Counted from the first letter of the stretch, positions 7,657 to 15,849 are shown. The stretch: 64,000 nucleotides of DNA from Confluentibacter lentus (GCF_002806995.1 NZ_NIHE01000003.1:425540-489539); one strand, 5' to 3'. The notes: generated from the sequence alone by a model not told the origin. Numbers and translations are program-made.

Positions 7657-9045
7657 ATGCAGATGAAAACATTTCCAAATGATTTTATATGGGGTACGGC
7701 AACGTCGTCTTACCAAATTGAAGGTGCCGCTAAATTACATGGCAAAGGGCCGTCTATTTGGGATGCCTTTTCGAGTATCCCCGGGAAAGTACATAATGGA
7801 GAGACAGGTGACATCGCCTGCGATCACTATCATACATTCAAGGAAGACATCCAACTCATGAAAAACATGGGCGTTAAAGCCTATCGGTTTTCGATAGCTT
7901 GGGCACGCGTGATGCCGACAGGAAAAGACAGCATTAATGAAGCTGGCATTCAGTTTTATTCCGATTTAATCAATGAATTATTAAAAGCTGATATTATGCC
8001 TTGGGTGACTTTGTATCACTGGGATTTACCTCTGGCATTGCAATTGGAACATGATGGTTGGTTGGGAACGTCCCTACCCGATTATTTCGCTGCGTATGCC
8101 GATTTGTGTTTCGAACGTTTTGGTGATCGCGTTAAAAACTGGATAACCCTCAACGAACCTTGGGTCGCTTCCATTTTAGGTTACGGTCAAGGCGTATTTG
8201 CTCCCGGAAGGATTTCAACCTCTGAACCTTATTTAGCAGGCCATCATTTTATCTTGGCGCATGCAAAAGCTGTTCATATCTACAGGGATAAATACAGCCA
8301 TCAAAAAGGGAAAATCGGCATCACCAATAATTGCGATTGGAGAGAGCCATTAACGGATAGCAAAGAGGATAAGGAAGCTGCCGAAAGAGCGTTAGAATTT
8401 TTCTTGGCCTGGTTTGCGGACCCGATTTATAAAGGGGATTATCCAAAAACGATGAAGGAACGTTTGGGCGACCGACTTCCTAAATTTTCTTCGGAAGAAA
8501 AAGAGATGATTAAAGGCACATCCGATTTCTTCGGATTAAACCATTACACCACCATGTATGCCGCCCATAATGACGGCACTAAAAAAGAGCAAAGTGTGTA
8601 TGGTAACGGTGGTATTTCTGAAGACCAACATGTGGATTTATCCTTAGACGACAATTGGAAACTCACGTCCATGAATTGGGCCGTTGTGCCTTGGGGCTGT
8701 AAAAAATTGTTACAATGGATTGACGCACGCTACAACAACCCAGATATTTATATTACCGAAAATGGGTGTGCTTATAATGATGAACTTGTTAACGGACAAG
8801 TCAACGATCAAGAGCGTTTGGAGTTTTATCAAGGTTATTTAAAAGCCTGCCAAGAAGCGATTGCTGAAGGCGTCAAACTTAAAGGCTATTTTGCTTGGTC
8901 TTTTATGGATAATTTTGAGTGGGCTTCTGGTTATGATAAACGTTTCGGGTTGCATTATGTGGATTTCAAAACGTTGAAGCGCACCCCTAAAAAATCCGCG
9001 ATTTGGTTTGGTAATGCTATTAAAAATAATAGTGCGGATATTTAA
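7657..9045 (+). CDS. bglA: Beta-glucosidase, glycoside hydrolase family 1
   Basis: Hydrolyses beta-glucosides such as cellobiose with retention of configuration. The acid/base glutamate is E167 in LNEPW and the nucleophile is E368 in ITENG; FPNDFIWGTATSSYQIEGA near the N-terminus is the GH1 signature, and GYFAWSFMDNFEW closes the barrel. The 462-residue length is typical and there is no signal peptide, so it is cytoplasmic. An alternative start at the second ATG (7663) is as likely. It lies 9 bp after the GPH transporter, which fits an import-then-hydrolyse module, and precedes a secreted aldose epimerase after a 322-bp repeat-filled gap. Confidence 0.95.
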   Translation: MQMKTFPNDFIWGTATSSYQIEGAAKLHGKGPSIWDAFSSIPGKVHNGETGDIACDHYHTFKEDIQLMKNMGVKAYRFSIAWARVMPTGKDSINEAGIQFYSDLINELLKADIMPWVTLYHWDLPLALQLEHDGWLGTSLPDYFAAYADLCFERFGDRVKNWITLNEPWVASILGYGQGVFAPGRISTSEPYLAGHHFILAHAKAVHIYRDKYSHQKGKIGITNNCDWREPLTDSKEDKEAAERALEFFLAWFADPIYKGDYPKTMKERLGDRLPKFSSEEKEMIKGTSDFFGLNHYTTMYAAHNDGTKKEQSVYGNGGISEDQHVDLSLDDNWKLTSMNWAVVPWGCKKLLQWIDARYNNPDIYITENGCAYNDELVNGQVNDQERLEFYQGYLKACQEAIAEGVKLKGYFAWSFMDNFEWASGYDKRFGLHYVDFKTLKRTPKKSAIWFGNAIKNNSADI

Positions 9046-9094
9046 TTTATTTGTTAAACTCGTTGCGCATTTTCAAACTTATAACGTTATTTAG

Positions 9095-9182
9095 TGTCAG
9101 TTTGATTGAAATATTGAGAACCGTAGTTGCATAGCTTCTCGATACAATTTTCTCATGCTTCGAAAATCACTCGAAGTGACAT
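9095..9182. repeat. Four-arm palindromic repeat, copy A
   Basis: A decayed copy of the TGTCAGTTCGAGTG family. It keeps the outer arms (TGTCAGTTTGATTGA with TCACTCGAAGTGACA), the central stem (ATTGAGAA with TTCTCGAT) and a right hairpin ATTTTC/GAAAAT, but lacks the left hairpin. Together with copy B it makes up most of the gene-free stretch 9046-9367; the remainder holds nothing I recognise. Confidence 0.7.
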
Positions 9183-9211
9183 TTAGTTGTAAATCATGTT
9201 TATAGTTAGTT

Positions 9212-9333
9212 TGTCAGTTCGAGTGAATTTCAAACCTTTTTAGGTTTGAAATTAGTATCGAGAACCGATTCTAGCTAGATTATAATTGTTCACGATACAA
9301 AATTCTGAAAAAGAATTTCACTCGAACTGACAT
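9212..9333. repeat. Four-arm palindromic repeat, copy B
   Basis: The most complete copy. The outer arms TGTCAGTTCGAGTG and CACTCGAACTGACA pair perfectly. The left hairpin is ATTTCAAACCT, a four-T loop and AGGTTTGAAAT. The central stem is GTATCGAGAAC with GTTCACGATAC (one mismatch). The right hairpin is AAATTCT with AGAATTT. The left hairpin sequence is wholly different from copies C and D although the pairing is kept. Confidence 0.8.
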
Positions 9334-9367
9334 CAAGTTAAACAGATACCACAAAACTAAATAATAT

Positions 9368-10471
9368 ATGAAATCACTATTTATTCTCCTCACTTTTTTA
9401 ATCTCCAACATCCTTATAGCGCAAACCACCCAAAAGGTTTTAGGAAAGCATAATGATAAAGACGTGAGTCTTTTTACCCTAAAAAACAAATCGGGACACG
9501 TTTTAAAACTGACTAATTACGGTGCGCGTATTGTTAGAATCGATGTGCCTGATAAAAACGGCAAGATTGATAACATCACCACAGGTAGCGAAACCTTAGA
9601 AACCATTGTAAAAGGGGACGCTTTTGGCGGTGCTACCGTCGGGCGTTTTGCCAACCGCATTGCCAATGGCAAATTCACATTGGATGGCACCGAATACAGT
9701 TTACCAATAAATAACAATCCAAACACTTTGCATGGCGGTCCTGCTGGCTGGTACGCACAAGTTTGGGATTCTAAAATGAGTACTAAAAAGAATAAACAAT
9801 CGGTGACGTTTACCTATTTGAGTCCCGATATGGAAGCTGGTTTTCCCGGAACTGTGAATGTATCCGTTACGTACACATGGACCAATAAAAATGAAATCAT
9901 CATCGATTATCTAGCAACCACCGATAAAAAAACAGTTTTCAATATTACCAATCACGCCTACTTTAATTTAAATGGTACAGGCAAAGGTTTTATACAAGAC
10001 CATTTGTTAACCATTAATGCCAGTAACTATACACCTGTTGACAAAACCAGCATTCCAACGGGCGAGATAAAATCTGTAAAAAATACACCATTTGATTTTA
10101 CCACACCTCACACCATTGGAGAGCGCATTGGCAGTATGTTCGAAGATGTTGCGTTTAGAGGTTACGATCATAATTATGTGTTGGATGCCAATGCTAAAAT
10201 AGCAGCCACAGCATATTCTCCCCAAAGCGGTCGTGTAATGGAAGTCATCACCGATGAACCCGGTTTACAGTTTTATTCAGGAAATAGCAGGTCGTGGAAT
10301 CAATTTAAGGAAACTGGTACCATGCCCGAAAATTCAAGATCAAGTTTTGCACTAGAAACCCAGCATTTTCCGGATAGCCCAAACCAAGCAAGCTTCCCTT
10401 CTACCGTATTAACACCCAACAAGCCTTATAAATCTAGAACGGTTTATAGGTTTTCTGTGAAGAAGGATTGA
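9368..10471 (+). CDS. galM: Aldose 1-epimerase, exported
   Basis: Interconverts the alpha and beta anomers of hexoses, here most likely in the periplasm because residues 1-19 (MKSLFILLTFLISNILIAQ) form a signal peptide. The mature part shows the galactose mutarotase pattern: LTNYGARIVRIDVPDKNG, GRFANRIANGKFTLDG, LHGGPAGW, the histidine motif FNITNHAYFNLNG and the C-terminal ALETQHFPDSPNQ. Length 367 residues is normal for the exported type. It stands downstream of the GPH transporter and GH1 enzyme, so it plausibly supplies the right anomer from beta-glucoside breakdown. Repeat copies A and B separate it from bglA, so it may have its own promoter. Confidence 0.93.
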   Translation: MKSLFILLTFLISNILIAQTTQKVLGKHNDKDVSLFTLKNKSGHVLKLTNYGARIVRIDVPDKNGKIDNITTGSETLETIVKGDAFGGATVGRFANRIANGKFTLDGTEYSLPINNNPNTLHGGPAGWYAQVWDSKMSTKKNKQSVTFTYLSPDMEAGFPGTVNVSVTYTWTNKNEIIIDYLATTDKKTVFNITNHAYFNLNGTGKGFIQDHLLTINASNYTPVDKTSIPTGEIKSVKNTPFDFTTPHTIGERIGSMFEDVAFRGYDHNYVLDANAKIAATAYSPQSGRVMEVITDEPGLQFYSGNSRSWNQFKETGTMPENSRSSFALETQHFPDSPNQASFPSTVLTPNKPYKSRTVYRFSVKKD

Positions 10472-10506
10472 TTTTTTACTTGATTTTATCAGAAAAAACA
10501 ACTAAC

Positions 10507-10565
10507 TTCGTTTAACTACCGATAAACAAACATTGAAACGTTTTTTATCTCAATAGTTGTAAGCA
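10507..10565. repeat. Left end of a nested inverted-repeat cassette
   Basis: TTCGTTTAAC (10507-10516) is the exact reverse complement of 11248-11257, and GTTGTAAGCA (10556-10565) is the exact reverse complement of 11119-11128. The order outer-inner-gene-inner-outer is mirrored, so the 59-bp left end looks like a shortened inverted version of the 139-bp right end. Confidence 0.6.
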
Positions 10566-10567
10566 AT

Positions 10568-11113
10568 TTGAAAAAAACAATCTACATATTAATCGGACTA
10601 GTAATTTTCGTGTCTTGTCAAGAAAAACAAAAAACGGAAACGGAAAAACCTACATTCAAATTTGACTTGATTACGGACTTGACCAACTTTAGACAAAAAA
10701 TGACTGAATTGGACACTTTGACAATTTCGTTTGACCATTCTGTTTGCACTTATCAAGGTTATGAACGGATTGAAATAACAAAACAATCTGACTCAATCAA
10801 TATCGTTAGCAATTTTAAAGAATTGACTTTTGAGGAAAATTCAAAGTGGAAAAAAATTTATGACAGGAAAATATCGGAGAACGATACGATTTGGAAATTT
10901 GAGCAGTTTCTAAAGCGAAATGAAAAGCGGAAAAATACTGACCAAAACAAACGTGGAATTTTAATGCTGACCAATAAAAAAGATACTATAAGTTATTCAA
11001 TTGATGGACTTGTTGACTTGAATATATTTTTAGCCGATTATTACGAAACTATGAGAAAAATATATCCAGAAAATAAAAATGGAATTTATGGAATTGAAAT
11101 TGTGGAAGAATAA
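10568..11113 (+). CDS. Small lipoprotein of unknown function within an inverted-repeat cassette
   Basis: A 181-residue protein with a lipoprotein signal, MKKTIYILIGLVIFVSC, cysteine at residue 17. The start is TTG (10568), two bases after the left inner repeat; no ATG serves the signal peptide. The mature part is hydrophilic and lysine-rich with no motif I recognise. The gene begins and ends within a few bases of the 10-bp inverted repeats, and its close fit to these boundaries, together with the large palindrome downstream, is what one sees in mobile gene cassettes. Nothing in the neighbouring glucoside or glycine-cleavage genes suggests its role. Confidence 0.7.
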   Translation: MKKTIYILIGLVIFVSCQEKQKTETEKPTFKFDLITDLTNFRQKMTELDTLTISFDHSVCTYQGYERIEITKQSDSINIVSNFKELTFEENSKWKKIYDRKISENDTIWKFEQFLKRNEKRKNTDQNKRGILMLTNKKDTISYSIDGLVDLNIFLADYYETMRKIYPENKNGIYGIEIVEE

Positions 11114-11118
11114 AAAAC

Positions 11119-11257
11119 TGCTTACAACACCGGCTATAGTTCATTGCTTCTGACTTTCCTCTCGGAAAGTCCTCGCAAATTTACTATCTTCGGTTTACGG
11201 CGGACAAATCCTGCGGATTTATCCGCAACGAAACCATAGCCAATCACGTTAAACGAA
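11119..11257. repeat. attC-like palindromic element downstream of the lipoprotein gene
   Basis: About 139 bp that can fold on itself: TGCTTACAAC and GTTAAAC at the ends, then GGCTATAG with CCATAGCC, then two inner hairpins (GACTTTCC/GGAAAGTC and GCGGACAAATCC/GGATTTATCCGC). GTTAAAC fits the integron core GTTRRRY exactly; the opposite end (TTACAAC) fits RYYYAAC except at its first base. Length is within the known attC range. No integron integrase is in the window, so this is a structural resemblance only. Confidence 0.5.
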
Positions 11258-11327
11258 ACTCCAAACTCCCAATAATTCCACAACCCCAATTTAACGTCCT
11301 CTTAAAAACAAATCCATATAATTTCAA

Positions 11328-11335
11328 TACTTTTG
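11328..11335 (+). promoter_or_regulatory. -7 promoter element of gcvT
   Basis: TACTTTTG matches TAnnTTTG and lies 62 bp before the gcvT ATG. No clear TTG is found at the -33 distance. Transcription starting near 11342 would include the palindrome at 11358-11375 in the leader. Confidence 0.4.
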
Positions 11336-11357
11336 TTTTTTGCTATAAATAATGGGG

Positions 11358-11375
11358 TTCCCGCCTGCGCGGGAA
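11358..11375. repeat. GC-rich palindrome TTCCCGC-CTGC-GCGGGAA
   Basis: A 7-bp perfect stem with a CTGC loop in otherwise AT-rich sequence, within ATGGGGTTCCCGCC...GCGGGAATG. This form is common as a dispersed intergenic repeat in many bacteria. Only one copy is in the window, so its repeat status is from general knowledge. Confidence 0.5.
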
Positions 11376-11397
11376 TGTAAAATATATACAATTTTCA

Positions 11398-12480
11398 ATG
11401 AAAAACACAGCTTTAACCAAAACTCACGAAGCGCTTGGTGCTAAAATGGTGCCTTTTGCAGGCTTTAATATGCCTGTACAATATGAAGGCGTGAATGCCG
11501 AACACGAAACCGTTAGAAATGCCGTGGGCGTATTTGATGTCTCGCACATGGGTGAGTTTTTAATTGAAGGCGAATACGCGTTGGCGTTGATACAAAAAGT
11601 TACCACGAATGATGCCTCCAAATTAACGATTGGTAAAGCACAATACAGTTGTATGCCGAATGATACAGGTGGCATTGTGGACGATTTAATTGTTTACAGA
11701 GTTAAAGAAAACACGTATTTACTGGTGGTAAATGCCAGTAATATTGAAAAAGACTGGAACTGGATAGAATCTAAAAATGATGTGGGTGCAACCATGCGCA
11801 ACTTGAGTGATGATTATTCCTTATTGGCTATTCAAGGGCCAAAAGCGGTTGGGGCCATGCAATCTTTATCGAGTCACGATTTATCAAGTATCGATTTTTA
11901 CAATTTCGTGGTAGCGGATTTTGCTGGTATTGATTATGTGATTATTTCGGCAACGGGTTATACCGGCAGTGGCGGATTCGAGATTTATTGTAAAAACAGC
12001 GAAGTCAAACAAATTTGGGACAAGGTTTTTGAAGCGGGAGCGGATTATGGCATTAAGCCAATAGGTTTAGCCGCTCGTGATACCCTGCGTTTGGAAATGG
12101 GTTATTGCTTATATGGCAATGATATTGACGATACCACCTCGCCTATCGAAGCTGGTTTGGGTTGGATTACCAAATTCACCAAAGAGTTTACCAATTCCGC
12201 AGCATTAAAAGCTGAAAAAGAACAAGGTCCCAAACGTAAGTTAGTCGCCTTTGAATTGGATGAACGCGGAGTTCCCCGACATGGTTATGATATTGTAGAA
12301 GAAACTGGCAACATCATTGGCGTTGTCACCTCTGGCACGATGTCGCCCAGCTTAAATAAAGGCATTGGTTTGGGTTATGTGCCAACCAGTTTTTCAGAAA
12401 TTGGTTCTAAAATTTATATCCAAATCCGTAAAAATGCCATACCGGCAACCATTGTAAAATTGCCTTTTTATAAGATATAA
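11398..12480 (+). CDS. gcvT: Glycine cleavage system T protein (aminomethyltransferase)
   Basis: Transfers the methylene group from the aminomethyl-lipoyl H protein to tetrahydrofolate and releases ammonia. Recognisable segments are the N-terminal [31 protein letters not shown], the folate-binding [14 protein letters not shown] and [16 protein letters not shown], and the C-terminal [20 protein letters not shown]. Length 360 residues is standard. The H and P proteins are not in the window. Its stop codon overlaps the start of glsA (TAATG), so the two genes are translationally linked. Confidence 0.96.
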   Translation: MKNTALTKTHEALGAKMVPFAGFNMPVQYEGVNAEHETVRNAVGVFDVSHMGEFLIEGEYALALIQKVTTNDASKLTIGKAQYSCMPNDTGGIVDDLIVYRVKENTYLLVVNASNIEKDWNWIESKNDVGATMRNLSDDYSLLAIQGPKAVGAMQSLSSHDLSSIDFYNFVVADFAGIDYVIISATGYTGSGGFEIYCKNSEVKQIWDKVFEAGADYGIKPIGLAARDTLRLEMGYCLYGNDIDDTTSPIEAGLGWITKFTKEFTNSAALKAEKEQGPKRKLVAFELDERGVPRHGYDIVEETGNIIGVVTSGTMSPSLNKGIGLGYVPTSFSEIGSKIYIQIRKNAIPATIVKLPFYKI

Positions 12481-13397
12481 TGCGCCAAGATTTTCAAGCT
12501 ATTTTAGATACCATTTATCAACAAGTTGCGACTGTTGAGGATAAGGGAACGGTAGCATCCTATATTCCAGAATTGGCAAGTATTGACAAGAATAAGTTCG
12601 GAATTCATTTAAGAACTTTAGATGGTAATAGTTATGGTGTGGGCGATTTTGAAACGCGATTTTCCATACAAAGTATTTCTAAGGTTTTGGCTCTTTCGCA
12701 AGCCGCTTCTTTGGTCGGGAATGATATTTTAAAACGTGTGGATGTAGAACCTTCGGGGAATCCATTCAACCATTTGGCATTATTGGAAATTGAAAATGGC
12801 ATTCCTAGAAATCCGTTAATTAATTCTGGAGCGATTGTGATTGCGGACATTTTGATTTCAAATTTAAAAAATCCGAAGCAGGATTTTTCAAACTATGTGA
12901 GGGACTTGGTGGGCGATGATTCCATAGACTTTAATTTGGATGTGGCACATTCCGAAAAAATCACGGGATTTAAAAATTATGCCGCAGCCAATCTTTTAAA
13001 ATCCTTTAATAATCTGGAAAACAGTGTGGATGATGTTTTGGATTTTTACTTTCATCAATGCTCAATCGAAATGTCATGCAGGCAATTAACCAAGGCCTTT
13101 TATTTATTTGCCAACAAAGGAGCAAGTTTATTACAAAAAGCGCAACTCACGGAATCCATCATAAAGCGCATCAATGCCATCATGCTCACCTGTGGTTTTT
13201 ATGATGAAGCTGGCGAATTCGCTTTTGAAGTCGGACTCCCCGGAAAAAGTGGCGTTGGTGGCGGCATTGTTGCCCTATTACCTGATAAATTCGTGATTAC
13301 CACATGGTCTCCTGGGTTGAATAAAAAAGGAAATTCGCAATTGGGCATGATGGCTTTGGAACAATTTACAAGTGCCACAAAATTATCCATTTTTTAA
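12480..13397 (+). CDS. glsA: Glutaminase
   Basis: Hydrolyses glutamine to glutamate and ammonia in the cytoplasm. It belongs to the beta-lactamase-like serine-dependent glutaminase family: the catalytic Ser-x-x-Lys is in FSIQSISKVLAL (about residues 60-71), followed by EPSGNPFNHLALLE and NPLINSGAIVIADIL, and the C-terminal GLPGKSGVGGGIVALLPDK. The 305-residue length equals the compact GlsA type without regulatory extensions. It overlaps gcvT by one base and is followed 30 bp later by a reductase gene, suggesting one transcript. Both GcvT and GlsA release ammonia, which may be coincidence. Confidence 0.95.
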   Translation: MRQDFQAILDTIYQQVATVEDKGTVASYIPELASIDKNKFGIHLRTLDGNSYGVGDFETRFSIQSISKVLALSQAASLVGNDILKRVDVEPSGNPFNHLALLEIENGIPRNPLINSGAIVIADILISNLKNPKQDFSNYVRDLVGDDSIDFNLDVAHSEKITGFKNYAAANLLKSFNNLENSVDDVLDFYFHQCSIEMSCRQLTKAFYLFANKGASLLQKAQLTESIIKRINAIMLTCGFYDEAGEFAFEVGLPGKSGVGGGIVALLPDKFVITTWSPGLNKKGNSQLGMMALEQFTSATKLSIF

Positions 13398-13427
13398 ACG
13401 TTCTATGGGTAAGTGAATTGATTTATA

Positions 13428-14261
13428 ATGAAGAAAGAAGAAAAACATAGAATTTTAATATTAGGCGCTAGCGGATTTTTAGGCGGTATCATTTATAAAG
13501 AACTCTGCTCCTATTTTAAAACCTTTGGAACCTATCATACACAAAATAAAAATTACGAAAAGAACAAACATTTTTTTCAATACGCTGTTGAGGAAGATGA
13601 TATTTATGAGATTCTAAATGCCGTAAAACCGACCATTATCATTTCAGCACTTCGTGGTGATTTTGCAGCGCAAGTAATCGCGCATAAACACGTTGTTGAA
13701 TATATTTTGGAACATAAATCGTGGCTGATTTTTTTATCATCTGCCAACGTATTTGATGCCTATAGTAAATACCCGAGTTACGAAGATGATAAAACCCTAA
13801 GCAATAGCATTTACGGTCATTTCAAAATAAAAATCGAAAATATGCTCTTGCGATTGCCAAAAAAGCACGTTACCATTTTAAGGCTTCCCATGGTTTTTGG
13901 ACCGCAATCGCCCAGAATATTGGAGATGCTTCAAAATTTAAAAAATAACGAACCTGTGGAAGTGTTTCCGAATTTAATCATCAACGTCACCAATGATTCT
14001 AAAGTCACACAACAAATCCATTATATCATAAACAGAAATAAGTTGGGTATTTTTCACTTGGGAAGCAACGATTTGGTGCATCATGATGAATTTATCAAAG
14101 AAATGATTGATACACTGGACTCAAAAAATAAAGCCATTTATAAAAAAGTGTTTACCACCAATGAAGATCGCTACTTAGCCGTTTTGCCTAAACATAATTT
14201 GCTGCCAAAGCATTTGCAGTTATCGAGTCAAGAAATTATTTCAGAATTAAAATATAATTAA
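13428..14261 (+). CDS. NAD(P)-dependent sugar epimerase/reductase, RmlD-like
   Basis: A short-chain dehydrogenase/reductase of the extended type. The nucleotide-binding loop is LILGASGFLGG (residues 10-20) and the catalytic Y-x-x-x-K is in SIYGHFKIKIE, about residues 127-131; FLSSANVFDAYSKYP corresponds to the catalytic Ser/Thr segment. Length is 277 residues. It resembles dTDP-4-dehydrorhamnose reductase and related enzymes, but no other nucleotide-sugar gene is nearby, so the substrate cannot be given. It probably shares the gcvT-glsA transcript. Confidence 0.75.
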   Translation: MKKEEKHRILILGASGFLGGIIYKELCSYFKTFGTYHTQNKNYEKNKHFFQYAVEEDDIYEILNAVKPTIIISALRGDFAAQVIAHKHVVEYILEHKSWLIFLSSANVFDAYSKYPSYEDDKTLSNSIYGHFKIKIENMLLRLPKKHVTILRLPMVFGPQSPRILEMLQNLKNNEPVEVFPNLIINVTNDSKVTQQIHYIINRNKLGIFHLGSNDLVHHDEFIKEMIDTLDSKNKAIYKKVFTTNEDRYLAVLPKHNLLPKHLQLSSQEIISELKYN

Positions 14262-14287
14262 ACCGTTATTTACTTTAAAACTTAGAA

Positions 14288-14396
14288 TGTCAGTTCGAGT
14301 AATTCGCCCAAGCGAATTGTATCGAGAACCTTAGTTTAACGAGCTTCTCGATACAAATTTGCTTCGTTGCACTTTGCAAATCCACTCGAAGTGACA
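14288..14396. repeat. Four-arm palindromic repeat, copy C
   Basis: Outer arms TGTCAGTTCGAGT with CACTCGAAGTGACA (one mismatch). The left hairpin is AATTCGC with GCGAATT. The central stem is GTATCGAGAA with TTCTCGATAC. The right hairpin is ATTTGC with GCAAAT around a longer loop. It precedes the pterin dehydratase gene, which copy D follows in the same orientation. Confidence 0.8.
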
Positions 14397-14476
14397 AAAT
14401 TTTATTCAAAATGAGCAAAGGTTAATTGATTTTTAATTGGTAAATTGTAAGCATACTAACACCTAAAATTTAAAAG

Positions 14477-14773
14477 ATGAATAAACTATCCGACGAAGAG
14501 ATAAAAGTAAAATTGCTACGTTTTCCTGATTGGGATTATTATGATGATGCCATTCATGCAGAATTTGAATTCGAGAATTTCAAGGATTGCTTTAGTGCCA
14601 TGAGCAGAATCGCTTTTGAATGTGAAGCACTTAACCACCATCCCGATTGGTCCAATGTATATAATGTGCTAACCATATCACTATCAACGCACAGTGTAGA
14701 TGGTGTGACCGATTTAGATTTTAAACTAGCTGAAGCCATTGAAAGCATTGTAGAACCTGACGAGGAAGAGTAA
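14477..14773 (+). CDS. phhB: Pterin-4a-carbinolamine dehydratase (4a-hydroxytetrahydrobiopterin dehydratase)
   Basis: Dehydrates 4a-hydroxytetrahydropterin so that the cofactor of phenylalanine hydroxylase can be recycled. At 98 residues it has the usual size, and the active-site pattern is intact: CEALNHHPDWSNVYNV, then the second histidine in THSVDG and the aspartate in VTDLDFKLA. The N-terminus carries the LSDEEIKVKLLRFPDW typical of the family. Phenylalanine hydroxylase is not in the window. The gene is bracketed by repeat copies C and D, leaving it as a single-gene unit. Confidence 0.92.
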   Translation: MNKLSDEEIKVKLLRFPDWDYYDDAIHAEFEFENFKDCFSAMSRIAFECEALNHHPDWSNVYNVLTISLSTHSVDGVTDLDFKLAEAIESIVEPDEEE

Positions 14774-14787
14774 TTAAATACATGGAA

Positions 14788-14910
14788 TGTCAGTTCGAGT
14801 GATTCGCCCAAAGCGAATTGTATCGAGAACATTCGTACTTTGATTAAAAATTTGATTCTCGATACAAATTTTACACATTAAAAAATGTATAAAATTCACT
14901 CGAATTGACA
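14788..14910. repeat. Four-arm palindromic repeat, copy D
   Basis: Outer arms TGTCAGTTCGAGTG with CACTCGAATTGACA (one mismatch). The left hairpin is ATTCGC with GCGAAT, shared with copy C. The central stem is GTATCGAGAA with TTCTCGATAC. The right hairpin is AATTTTACACATT with AATGTATAAAATT (one mismatch), unlike any other copy. It starts 15 bp after the phhB stop and may act as its 3-prime structure. Confidence 0.8.
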
Positions 14911-14969
14911 AATTTTCATCAAAATGTAGAATGGGTATGATTATTATTATTTCAATTTCTAAAATTTTT

Positions 14970-14977
14970 TAATTTTG
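14970..14977 (+). promoter_or_regulatory. -7 promoter element of yebC
   Basis: TAATTTTG fits TAnnTTTG and is 51 bp ahead of the yebC start. No convincing TTG is present at the -33 distance, so this is a partial promoter call. Confidence 0.4.
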
Positions 14978-15027
14978 CGACGGTTAAAAAACCTGAAACA
15001 TTAAACTTTATAATATTAAACGATACT

Positions 15028-15747
15028 ATGGGAAGAGCTTTTGAATTTAGAAAAGCACGTAAAATGAAACGTTGGTCGGCTATGAGCAAAGCCTTTACCC
15101 GCATTGGTAAAGACATTGTGATGGCTGTAAAAGAAGGTGGTCCCGATCCTGCCGGCAATGCACGTTTAAGAGCGGTTATGCAGAATGCCAAGGCAGTAAA
15201 CATGCCAAAGGATAATGTGGAACGCGCCATTAAAAAAGCCAGCGAAAAAGGGCAAGGTGATTATAAAGAAGTCATTTTTGAAGGTTACGCACCACATGGT
15301 ATTGCCGTTTTGGTAGAAACCGCCACAGATAATAATACCAGAACCGTTGCCAACGTTCGCAGTTATTTTAATAAATGTGATGGCAGTTTAGGTACGTCTG
15401 GTTCGGTGGTATTTATGTTTGATCATACGTGTAATTTCAGAATCAATGCCGAAGGCTTAGACCCTGAAGAAGTAGAATTGGAATTCATCGATTATGGTGC
15501 CGAGGAAGTTTTTGCAGCAGAAGACGGTATTTTAATTTACGCCCCTTTTGAAAATTTTGGTTCCATTCAAGCAGCCATTGAAGCCAAAGGCATTGAAATA
15601 TTGTCCTCTGGATTTGAGCGCATTCCTCAGGTAACCAAAAAGCTAACTCCAGAGCAAATGCTGGATGTTGAAAAACTTTTAGAAAAACTGGATGATGATG
15701 ATGACGTGCAAAACGTCTATCACACTATGGAAGAAAGTGAAGATTAA
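15028..15747 (+). CDS. yebC: YebC/PmpR-family protein
   Basis: A 239-residue protein of the YebC/TACO1 family. It has been described as a DNA-binding regulator and, more recently, as a ribosome-associated factor that helps translation of difficult sequences. The start MGRAFEFRKARKMKRWSAMSKAFTRIGKDI, then GGPDPAGNARLRAVMQNAK and the conserved NVERAIKKAS and FEGYAPHGIAVLVE segments are diagnostic. The acidic C-terminus is usual. A strong terminator follows at 15771-15797, so it is likely a single-gene transcript. Confidence 0.93.
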   Translation: MGRAFEFRKARKMKRWSAMSKAFTRIGKDIVMAVKEGGPDPAGNARLRAVMQNAKAVNMPKDNVERAIKKASEKGQGDYKEVIFEGYAPHGIAVLVETATDNNTRTVANVRSYFNKCDGSLGTSGSVVFMFDHTCNFRINAEGLDPEEVELEFIDYGAEEVFAAEDGILIYAPFENFGSIQAAIEAKGIEILSSGFERIPQVTKKLTPEQMLDVEKLLEKLDDDDDVQNVYHTMEESED

Positions 15748-15770
15748 TTTACTTGATATTAATATATTTT

Positions 15771-15797
15771 AAAGAGAGTTGATACTCTCTTTTTTAT
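15771..15797 (+). terminator. Terminator after yebC
   Basis: AAAGAGAGT (15771-15779), loop TGAT, ACTCTCTTT (15784-15792), followed by more T residues: a standard intrinsic terminator. Confidence 0.85.
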
Positions 15798-15849
15798 TTT
15801 TATAATGAAACTAGTCAATCTTTTTAGCCACTTATAAATTAAAATTGTA

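Noticed and set aside
11258..11397. Glycine riboswitch before gcvT
   Set aside because: The gap holds only a -7 box and a short GC-rich palindrome; no conserved aptamer core is visible and the leader is too short.
9095..14910. Cloverleaf-like repeats as tRNA genes
   Set aside because: No acceptor, T-loop or anticodon consensus, and four near-copies share stems unlike any tRNA.
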